A model generated the notes under the pieces. The model saw nothing but the letters and a program-made list of their open reading frames with translations, made no database searches and was not told where the DNA came from. This document shows, piece by piece, positions 55,888-64,000 of a stretch of DNA of 64,000 bases (positions are counted from its first letter, which is position 1; every line of letters begins with the position of its first letter). Source of the DNA: Sipunculus nudus (Eukaryota; Annelida; Sipuncula; Golfingiida; Sipunculidae); the NCBI GenBank assembly GCA_026874595.1, contig CM049320.1:47010714-47074713 (forward strand), read 5' to 3'. A program made the position numbers and the translations under genes.

Positions 55888-57007
55888 TCTATCCGCCAAA
55901 ACAGTGTTTTGAGGACACTATGTTTTCAGCCGTACGCCGCCGTCGCCGTGGCCGCATAGGTGTCTAGAGAACTCCTCCGTAACCGCTGGGTGAAATTTTA
56001 CAAAACCCGGGATTATGTTTTGGTAACGTGAACTGCTGCGCCCAATTTAGTTTTGCCCTCTGACCTTTCCTCTCTCCAGTGCATCCATCTGTGGGTGTAT
56101 TTTGACACATTAACCTACATATCTCGGGAACCGTTTGACCGATCCCGAAAAAATTTTGCACAAATGTAGCCCAATGATAGCTTTATAACATACATAAAAA
56201 ATGGTGGCGCCACCTGCAACTATTTTTTTGCACAGCGTCCATCTGTTCATCTGCCTTGGGATAAAATCACTCATATCTCTGCATTGGTTGGACTTATCCA
56301 CCTTAAATTTTGCATGTGTATACATCCTGGACAGCTTTCTTGATTTTATGACAGGTGGCACCATCTACATTCATGTTTACACTGCAGACATCCAAGCTCA
56401 TATCTGGGGAACCGTTTGACAGATTGGGCCAAAATTTTGCATGAGTATAGATCTGACATAGTTCTTTATCATACTCAAAACTGGTGACACCACCTACAAC
56501 CATTTCTGCACAGTGTCTGTCTGTTTGTCTGCCGTGGGTTAAATCACTCATATTTCCACACTGGTTTGACTTATCTGCCTAAAAATTTTGCATGTATATA
56601 CATGTTAGATAGCTTTCTTGATTTTGTGGCAGGTGGCGCCACCTACATTTATGTTTAAGTTGCAGACATCCAGGCTTATATCTCGGGAACCGTTTGACCG
56701 ATTGGGGCAAAATTTTGCATGTGTATAGATCTCGCATAGCTCTTATCATATGCAAAACTGGTGGCGCCACCTGCAACCATTTTTGCACAGCGTTCGTCTG
56801 TATGTCTGCCGTGGGATAAAATCACTCATATCTCAGCACTTGTTTGACTTTTTGCATTTGTATACAACTTTGATAACAGACATCCATGCTAATATGCAAC
56901 ACACCCCACTCTATTTCCCCTTGTTACTCAATCCATGCCTCACTTCACCCGTCCCACTCTGATTTTGGCGGATACACGTAGTCGCTTGTTGACTACCCGT
57001 ATTCTAG
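55888..57007 (+). mobile_element. Helitron-like element, copy F
   Basis: Plus orientation. Starts TCTATCCGCC at 55888 after A and ends hairpin (GTAGTC/GACTAC), CCGTATT, CTAG at 57007 before T. This gives the textbook Helitron signature A|TC...CTAG|T. The core has ggtggcgccacc near 56205, 56635 and 56762 and weaker copies between. A gccgccgtcgccg patch lies near the 5' end. 1,120 bp, no coding. Confidence 0.9.
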
Positions 57008-58220
57008 TTTTCATATGATCCAGCACAATTGCTGAGGTACTTCAGGCCCAGTTTATCACTTGGTTGTGGTGAGTCCACCCAATATTCCTCAGTAAGAGCG
57101 TCATGAACAGTGGAGGTTAAGTGCCATTCAATAATCCTTTCGTTTCCATTCCCCATGCATTCAAACATACCCACAGCCTGGTGCTACTCAGTGTGTCACC
57201 CATGATTGCCTCCCTTGTCAAAGCCATTCTCATAACTATGGCATTTATGATGTTAATGATACAAAATACTCACAAATTACTGTTCCTTCACAAAGAAAAC
57301 ACTCCAATCCAAATAACGGAGCTTGTATCATAAATGTGTCAAAAATTCAAACTGCTTTTCACACAGAATAAGCAGTAATATCTGAAAAATCAAGAGCTGT
57401 AAAGAAACTCCTGCCACATGTGTCAGTGACCACACTTACTATTTCTTTCAGTGTAGCCTTGTGTAATGCTAATGTGCATAACTTTACATTTGTTGTTGAA
57501 TTATGTTTTAAAGCTAATCAATATGTTCAGGTATAATGATTCAACAGGCAATTAAGTTGACCACTACTCATAAGACAGGCTTAAACCTGTTAGATGTTAT
57601 TAAAATAATAAAGTGTGAAGAGCCAGCATTCAATGCCAATATTGTTGAATTGTAATTTAATATATAAAGGGTGTACAACTGGAAACAAGGAGAAGCAGTG
57701 AGCTAGGAGACAGAGATGTTGCACCTGGTAGGACATATGTCATATGGTGGACGTTGGGTACTCTAGGATGGAAATGGCTACTAGCACAGAATATCATTCA
57801 AGTAAGTTATGGATCCCAATCTCAACTTGTTACCAGTGGAAGTTAGCTTCCTACAATTGTTCTGTTCTGTTATGTATCTGTGAATCTATGATTTTTTAAC
57901 TGAAAGATGTAAGCTAAATCTACAGCTGGTATATGTAACATAAACAGTGTGAATGACATTCACCTGGAATATGTAACTTTAATGTACAGCCAGAATGTGA
58001 GAAATAGTGTCAACAGGAACTATTATCTGTATTCTCAACTGTAGAGCTGTGGTGTGCAATAAACTTTGTGTAAATGCTACGTGGACTTCCTACTTCAAGT
58101 AATCAACTAAGCACAACAACAACTGAGTCAAGTGATACTTTGCTACCACCCAGCTTAACATTAAATCTTTTAGGAGAAAATTAAACATCAAATACACTGA
58201 AAATATAAATAAAGTCTTAC
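57008..58220. other. PIK3R4 intron 1 sequence without recognised repeats
   Basis: I found no family from elsewhere in the window, no tRNA-like fold and no convincing exon here. It may contain older, more decayed elements. Confidence 0.5.
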
Positions 58221-58312
58221 CTTGAATCAAATTCATAATCTGCTACATCAGTAAGATACTGTTCCACGGGCAGTATCTGAGATGGAGCAATTCCGGTTAG
58301 CTGGTTGCCCAT
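58221..58312 (-). CDS. PIK3R4: PIK3R4 first coding exon: myristoylation start
   Basis: ATG at 58312-58310 in a strong context (attaccATGG). Thirty codons plus AG encode [20 protein letters not shown] then [10 protein letters not shown]. It matches the human start [14 protein letters not shown]. Gly2 is the expected N-myristoylation site (MGNQL), known to anchor VPS15 to membranes. Donor is consensus GTAAGA at 58220. Upstream, the 17 nt tttgaaaaaggattacc precede the ATG and follow an acceptor (ttttttttcag, AG at 58331-58330), so the transcript has at least one 5'UTR exon further right. The AGs and pyrimidine tract directly abut a family P 5' end on the other strand. Confidence 0.97.
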
Positions 58313-58331
58313 GGTAATCCTTTTTCAAACT
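58313..58331 (-). promoter_or_regulatory. 5'UTR segment and splice acceptor of coding exon 1
   Basis: Minus strand: ttttttttcag (acceptor ending at 58330), then 17 nt of UTR. The T8 tract ends against the family P block (acaagtgacc begins at 58340 on plus). The branch point must therefore lie inside the inserted element. Confidence 0.75.
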
Positions 58332-59535
58332 GAAAAAAAACAAGTGACCCATGAGTCATGGCGCTCAACTGAATTTTGGACAATTTTAGCAAATGCAAAA
58401 TATATTAATTTCTATTGTTTTTTTTAAAGCTAAGTGGAAATGGACCTCGTTTCTGGTGATAATCAAATACTAAATTTATGTTTGCCTCACTAATACTGTG
58501 CACTTTTATGGACTGTAATCACTGTATCAAAGATGCAAGAACCTCTTGTGATCAAATATTAGTAGAAGTATCAGTATTTCAACTTTGTGACAGTTATATG
58601 TGCATAAAATACCAACCTTACTGGCAATGTATGAACCCTTTCAATCAAAGGACATGGAAGAAAGTAGAGATAAGCTGTAGTAAAATAATAGTTTCATTTA
58701 TCAACTGGAATAAAATGCTGTAAAAATTAAAATTTTCCATTTTCAAATGAGCATAAAAACTAAATCTGATAAGTAGATATTGTAATGTGTAACAATGAAA
58801 ATTGTGGCCTGAGCTACATTAGTAAATGTATGTTTCTTTTATTTTATAACATGTATACAGTTGCAATATAACTAAAGACCCCAGTCCATAAGTGCAAAGA
58901 TTTGGTGGTAGTGGTGGGGGTTAATGATTGGAGTTACAACTGTTTAGAACATCTCTGTATATACATACATAATTTCAACTTAATTCAACAGTCCTTAGAG
59001 GATAAAAAAGGAGTGAGAGTTTCTACAATAAGAGCCACAGAATATGCAACCGATTTGTTGCATCTTCTTTGACTGTCTTTGACTGCCCGTTTACTGCCAA
59101 ACAACAAGACGCAAGATTACACTATTTTAACACCAATAAGTATGTTTCTCATGGTTTTTATAGCAACTAAAATTAATCTTGGATCATCATTTTTAAACAT
59201 TTACTGACCTAGAGGCATGTCAGTAAGTTTAGCAGGGACAGAGAAGAAAAGTCAAATGAGTGCACTTGAAGACCACATTGGGAGCCATGCTGACTCGAGT
59301 GATCGACAACTATAACTTTGTATCATTTTGTTTCTGAAGAGTGACTTGCTGGTATGGGGTAATAAACACTGGTTGACACTGGTTACAAGGGCATTGGGAG
59401 GTGTGTAGTCAGAGGCTTATATTGTAAAAACTCTCACTGTATAGCTATTGGACTCAATATATGGCAGGGCCTAATAATATTGAGTCTGATAAAATTAGGC
59501 TAGAGACATAGGTTGGACAGTTTAAAAACATGCCA

Positions 59536-61472
59536 CAGGGCTTGGTTTTATCCAGATAACATTGTTTTGATCCAGGACAATGGATACAACTGGGTTTTAT
59601 CCAGTTTAATCAAGTTTATCTGGATCATACAGGATTACACAGGATCAAACTAAGAATCACCTTGTAAAATTTAATTTAATTAACATACATGTTAATCAGG
59701 ATAAATAAGTTCAGAAGGTTTATTAATATATTAACAATATATAAGCTTGACATCCAACTGGCAAGTCCCTCAAGGTTAAGGTTTCACTGCCGTCAGATGT
59801 TAAGATAGATGTTGATCTGTAAATATATGACAGTACATTATATGGTACCAATGATTGGGGAGTTTTACTAAACATGCAGAACTGCATTTGTTTTGCTTTT
59901 TTATAGTGTAATTTACAAAATGGGATGTTTAAAAAGTCCCTCCAAAGAAAAGAAATAATTTTAAGTCTCAGAGATTTTTAATTAAGATCATGGCATCACT
60001 TTCAGTAGAGATCTGTGACAAGAAATGTTTGTTTTCTGTATAACTATATAGTAACGTACTAATTCAGTCAAACAGAAAATGTTTCTTATTAGAACTTTAA
60101 TATTTGATATTGGAAAGCTAAATATAATATGAAATCAGGGTTGATGTTCTGCCGAGCAGAAATGTATTTCTGCCCTGCCGAGGGCAGAAATAAGGCAGAA
60201 AACCATTCTGACAGGCAAAAATGTGTTTCTTCCAAGCAGAAATGGCAGACTTAATTATCAAAATATATATTGTATTTTAACAAGAGATGGTAATCTTAAT
60301 AAACCAAAAGCTGCCTTAAATACAAGCAGTTATTAATATATATTAAGAAATGATAGTCATTTTATTCAATTAAATTATAATAATATCCAATGTGCCTCCT
60401 CACTTTCTGTAACAAGCAAGGTTTGCAAGTTCTAGGCAGGGACAGGGGAGGATTGAGGATTAAGCAACGGGATCATAAACTGGTTTTATTTACCAGCTAA
60501 AACAACACTTTGCAAAAAAAAAAAAGCCCAAATTTGACTAAGAGATTTATAACAATTGTTTTGACTCAAGCAGTGTAGTCACAGGGCTGTTCTTGACTCA
60601 ATATTTTCAGGTGTATGTGATGCATGATTCCCAGTTATCTAGGTTTATGCAGTTCCAGCTCTATAGAGCCTGTAATGTTCTGTAGGTTCTGCTCATATGG
60701 AGACCATATATGTTTGTGATGCACATGGGTTTCTTGGCTCAGGTCACATTATTTTCACAGCCCTTTAGGTTTGCTGATATGCATTTACTTGTTTACATAG
60801 TCATTTTTTGTGTCACTGATACCAAAATGATATAACAGAGCCTATAGTTCCAGTATAGAGCTCTACTAAGGCTGGGCATCAAAGGGGATAGGGTGAGTCC
60901 AGTGGTTATTATTGATGAGAGTGATGTGGAAAGATCATGCGATCTTAATGCTAACTATGATGATGCTAACAAAACCTTTGACTTAGGCGAAGGAACCTTG
61001 CTCAAGATTAGCTTAATCTTGACCGAGTGATCAGTCAACCTCTCCTCCCCCACCCCTGTTCCTATGGTTTATATAAGTTTCTCAGGCCTTCTCCAGGGAG
61101 TACTTGGACCCTCCAATTAAATTAATATTTTCTGTCACAAGTTTACATCTTGTTCATTTTCATTATCATTATATTACTGCTGTATTTGCTGTATCAAATT
61201 AAAATTGCTTAGCTATTATATATTCATTTTATCTCAGTTTTCAGGGTATTTCTGCCCTTATGGGCCAACGTATTTCTGCTGCATGGCAGTTGCAGCACAG
61301 AAACCCATGAGAGAAATGGCAATGGCAGAAACTTGCCAAACCCGTATGAAATGTCTACTTCACAGACAGTATACACCAAAACTTCATATAAAACTGGATA
61401 AAACCTATTTTATCCAATCCAGATTAATCCTTATGAATCCAGTGGATTAAACCGGCTGTGGATAAAACCCTG
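59536..61472. mobile_element. hAT-like element with CAGGG ends and CATGCCA target duplication
   Basis: Starts CAGGGCTTGGTTTTATCC (59536) and ends GGATAAAACCCTG (61472), flanked by CATGCCA at 59529-59535 and 61473-61479 (8-bp if ACATGCCA/GCATGCCA is allowed one mismatch). CAGGG termini with ~8-bp duplication indicate hAT. GGATAAAAC sub-motifs recur near both ends (59594, 61399), and inner 'gggcagaaat' blocks are inverted (60160-60250 versus 61240-61330). No transposase recognised: non-autonomous, 1,937 bp. Confidence 0.82.
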
Positions 61473-61744
61473 CATGCCAGTCTAATGCAGTAATGGACTG
61501 AAAGACAAACCAATGGACGACAGACCATGACTTTAGTACGGTTGGTCTTTTTACTGAGCGCTATCGAGCATACCGAGCGCTCGCGCTCGGTAGGACTTTT
61601 TACCAAGCGCTACCCTGGATTCATACAAGGCATTGCTCTGACCCGCGTGGGGCTACCGAGCGCTCGGACTTTTTACCGAGCGCTACCCTGCCCTAACAGC
61701 GGGCAGTGTTTTACATACATAGCTCGGGACTACCGAGCGCTAGG

Positions 61745-61746
61745 CC

Positions 61747-61783
<37 letters not shown>

Positions 61784-61940
61784 ATATATATATATTACGA
61801 TAAACATACATATAAATTCGACATATATGTTTAAATAATTTATTCATTTATCGATCAGTAGCCTATATTAATATAATATATAATTTAAAATTATGCTATA
61901 TATTTATATATATCAGAATATATTTATATATATATGTATA

Positions 61941-62000
<60 letters not shown>
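61745..62000. repeat. Long AT/GT microsatellites
   Basis: (TA)n(TG)n(TA)n at 61747-61798 and (TA)n at ~61930-62003. They form the AT-rich centre of the long-TIR element. Open frames of Tyr/Ile here are artefacts. Confidence 0.95.
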
Positions 62001-62001
<1 letters not shown>

Positions 62002-62054
62002 ATGAGAGAGAGAGAGCGAGCGAAAGAGACAGTGTAAAGAAAAAGAGAGCGCTA

Positions 62055-62340
62055 TACCATAGCCTATATATAATATTTATCCGATATAGGCTATAAAGAA
62101 GAGAGAGAAAGAATGAAAGAGAGAGAAAGAAAGAGAGACAGGCAGAGAGAGAGAGAAGAACCTGAATTAGAGGGAAAGGTACCAAAGACCTATTTTATAT
62201 ATAATATTTATCCGATATATATAGGAGAGAGAAAAAAAGAAAGAAAAAAGAGAGAGATAAAGAAAGAAAGGGAGAGAAATAGAAAGAGAGACAGTAAGAG
62301 AAACAGAGAGAGAAAGAGAGAAGAACCGGAATAAGAGGGA
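62055..62340. repeat. Tandem duplication of a ~125-150-bp GA-rich unit
   Basis: Both copies begin with tatataatatttatccgata (62066 and 62198), continue as a GA-rich run and end gaagaacc(t/g)gaat(t)agagggaa (62156 and 62322). A further TA/GA microsatellite is at 62455-62545. Confidence 0.85.
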
Positions 62341-62462
62341 ATGTAATCAAAAATACATATATATTCATTTAGGGTATATATGTTATATTATAAAAATTAA
62401 TACAGGATTTACTTCTTGATATATAGATTACATATATAATTTTTTATAGCATGATATATATA

Positions 62463-62534
<72 letters not shown>

Positions 62535-62803
62535 AAGAGAGAATGAGTGGGAAAGATAACATAAGCATTGCTTATTCATGTTATATAAACAGAAACAATG
62601 TAAATAATTAAATATGATATTTTGTGTTGAATGTGGTTAAAACTCCATAATTTATCATGTGCGCGATGGTAGCGCTCGGCAAAAAGCCCTTAGCGCTCGT
62701 TAGTCCCAAGATGATTGAAGTATGTAAGAACACTTAATTCCCGTTGTAAGAGCAGGGTAACGCTCGGTAAAAAGCCCCAAGCGCTCGGTAGCCCCACGTG
62801 GGT

Positions 62804-63361
62804 TAGCCACCAAGGGTGACTATAAAATGTTAGATATATCTGAGAGTACATTTTATAGTCACCACCCCATGTATGCACTTGGGTGGGATTCTAACCTCTG
62901 TATGATCTTGGTCTATAAAAGGGAGAAAACCCCTCAGTAACTCGAGCATCTCATTTTTAAAGACAAAATTCTGTTATGATAAGCTAATTGCATAAATACC
63001 CTGCTTAATTATGTCTATAACTCTTACAAAACTGGACCAGTACACATAACAGTGTCGCCGCTACATATACATTCTAACTGCTTCTGTCATGGCGGTTATG
63101 AGCAGAACGACCCGTGTCTTCTTAGACCAAAATACACAACAACTAAAGTAATAATATGTTGCAGTTGTATTGAAAATAAGATACTTTTGTCATAGTGAAG
63201 AAGTTTTAATGTCACCCCATCCGTGAAACTGAAAATAAAACAGTCTTTTCCGGAAAATACGATCGTATCGTGGTCAAATACCACTTATCTCTATATATGG
63301 GGAGGCGACGAAACAGTCGTCCGTTAACGGTGCAAGACGTTTCGTCGCTGCAGGCGGCTAC
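62804..63361. mobile_element. ~557-bp insertion with 8-9-bp target duplication
   Basis: Interrupts the right arm of the long-TIR element. It is flanked by ACGTGGGT at 62796-62803 and 63362-63369 (CACGTGGGT if the preceding C is counted). Ends TAGCCACC.. and ..GGCGGCTA are inverted. A perfect 16-bp inverted repeat (ggtgactataaaatgt / acattttatagtcacc) lies at 62815-62863. The body matches 23160-23470. The last ~120 bp match 63575-63700. Duplication length suggests hAT-type. Confidence 0.78.
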
Positions 63362-63570
63362 ACGTGGGTCAGAGCAATGACTTGTGTGACCCCAGGATAG
63401 CGCTCGGTAAAAAGTCCGAGCGCTCGGTAGCCCCATGCTGGTCAAAGCGATGCCTGGTGTGAATCCAGGATAGCGCTCGGTAAAAAGTCCTACCGAGCGC
63501 TAGCGCTCGGTAAAAAGACCGACCCCTATAGTATAGCTCAGATGACTTATAGTCAGCCGAGCTAATAAAA

Positions 63571-63705
63571 CTGCCTTTACTGGAAAATACGCCCGTGCGT
63601 ACCGTGTTCAAACACCTCGTATCTCTATAAATATTGATAAATGGGGAGGCGACAAAACAGTCATCCGTTAACCAGTTCGGTGCAATACGTATCGTCGCTG
63701 TAGGC
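63571..63705 (+). repeat. Partial copy of the 62804-63361 element
   Basis: aaaactgcctttactggaaaatacg.. to ..cgtcgctgtaggcggc, paralogous to 63236-63358 with 'ggggaggcgacaaaacagtc' conserved. Confidence 0.75.
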
Positions 63706-64000
63706 GGCAAAGTAGGTGCTGTGGTCGTGAAATGTTGTTTTCATGGTCTACATAAAAATTGACACATCTTTAAATAATACCTGATTGGCTTTCAATGAAA
63801 CTGTCCAATAACGCAAATTTCATAATCGCTCGGCACAGGACTTCCATAAAATTCCTTGTCACACTGCATGAGTCTTCTGCAAAGCAACACCCACCAAGGA
63901 AGCTGCCATGTTTGTTGTCATTTAGGGACCGAACTAGGCAGGCTGTGTGTAAAACTCGGGACTGCCTAAAACGCGTGCACGCCTGCGTGCACGCCTACGT
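63706..64000. other. Unassigned right edge, possibly promoter-like
   Basis: Contains two CCAAT-type motifs (gattggct at 63784, tccaataac at 63806), a gccatgtttgttg at 63905 and a repeated gcgtgcacgcct (63972, 63986). It may be promoter-proximal DNA of PIK3R4 or a neighbour. No exon could be called. Confidence 0.2.

Larger units (their letters stand above)
1970..58329 (-). other. PIK3R4: PIK3R4 (VPS15) gene, 5' part, spanning most of the window
   Basis: Five exons on the minus strand join in phase (92+125+56+150+102 = 525 nt, 175 codons). Together they encode the myristoylated N-terminus and kinase-like N-lobe through the catalytic and DFG-equivalent motifs of VPS15. VPS15 is the regulatory subunit that, with VPS34 and Beclin 1, makes PI3P for autophagy and endosomal sorting. 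Exon order, phases and GT/AG borders agree at every junction. Introns are about 21.7, 23.1, 3.6 and 7.4 kb and hold almost all the transposons listed here. The reading ends at 1970 because the next exon (human counterpart begins after YLPE with DNPADF) lies beyond the left edge. An acceptor at 58331-58330 shows that at least one non-coding exon lies further upstream (higher coordinates); I could not place it. Confidence 0.95.
61539..63525. mobile_element. Long-TIR element rich in GAGCGCTC palindromes
   Basis: Left end CGGTTGGTCTTTTTAC (61539), right end GTAAAAAGACCGACCC (63525). The arms are inverted for ~190 bp (ctaccgagcgctcgg..ctttttaccgagcgct). Flanks CTTTAGTA (61531-61538) and CTATAGTA (63526-63533) differ by one base and could be an 8-bp duplication. 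The inner half of the right arm lies at 62655-62800, separated from the outer half (63370-63525) by another insertion. The centre is simple-sequence DNA. Confidence 0.8.
58340..63570 (+). repeat. Family P element containing three nested insertions
   Basis: 5' block acaagtgacccatgagtcatggcgctcaactg (58340-58371). Interior matches 36903-37330 and 12240-12370. The 3' part is split as ..ggttggacagtttaaaaacatgcca | insertion | gtctaatgcagtaatggac..gaccatga | insertion | tagctcagatgacttatagtcagccgagcta (63534-63564) plus A-rich end. Joining the pieces restores the family P 3' consensus seen at 41700-41880. Confidence 0.8.

Noticed and set aside
61893-62334. Tyr/Ile-rich and Arg/Glu-rich ORFs
   Set aside because: Translations of (TA)n and (GA)n microsatellites.
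63780-64000. PIK3R4 promoter and first exon at the right edge
   Set aside because: CCAAT-type motifs are present, but their order relative to any start on the minus strand is wrong or ambiguous and no donor site could be tied to the 58330 acceptor.

Overview
The window looks like animal nuclear DNA, most likely from a bivalve mollusc. It is AT-rich and repeat-dense, and it has tiny phase-matched exons with GT/AG splice sites in very long introns. It also carries ACGG-type microsatellite tails and palindrome-bearing tandem cores like those published for bivalve 'pearl' and DTC84-type elements. The phylum call is inference; no species can be read from the sequence.

The only host gene I can support is the 5' part of PIK3R4 (VPS15), the regulatory pseudokinase subunit of class III PI 3-kinase. 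It lies on the minus strand. Five coding exons (58312-58221, 36480-36356, 13219-13164, 9576-9427, 2071-1970) join in phase to give 175 codons, from the myristoylation start MGNQL through the HGD and DFA kinase motifs. The gene continues off the left edge. An AG acceptor 17 nt before the ATG implies a further 5'UTR exon upstream. Introns are about 21.7, 23.1, 3.6 and 7.4 kb, so nearly everything else in the window is intronic transposon sequence.

Layout. 1-630 is a 34-bp minisatellite. 0.9-1.2 kb holds a tRNA-derived SINE with a 17-bp target duplication. 2.5-4.5 kb has two nested TA-target elements. 4.9-12.8 kb is a mosaic of interspersed repeats around exon 4. 13.3-13.7 kb is a 38-bp VNTR beside exon 3. 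13.7-20.0 kb is bounded by a ~260-bp inverted repeat pair enclosing a pogo/Tigger relic, a 3.2-kb 'family P' repeat and an ORF of 21-residue repeats. 20.0-21.1 kb is a ~180-bp satellite ending in a hairpin. 24.5-25.4 kb is a CR1-like LINE tail. 27.3-33.2 kb is a family P element carrying two oppositely oriented Helitron-like insertions. 34.0-35.1 kb is a TA element containing a 5S rRNA fragment. 38.7-41.9 and 47.3-49.8 kb are further family P copies, the second without the insertions. 44.9-57.0 kb holds four more Helitron-like copies, one splitting the endonuclease domain of an L1/Tx1-type LINE. 58.3-63.6 kb is a three-level nest of elements.

The most informative result is internal to the window. 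Three Helitron-like copies have matching unoccupied paralogous sites a few tens of kb away. These show clean A|T insertion without target duplication and define the ends: 5' T(T/C)..TATCCGCC and 3' hairpin + CTAG. Several repeat families share a common plan (palindromic tandem core, ACGG tail, terminal hairpin, A-run), which points to related rolling-circle-type mobilisation.
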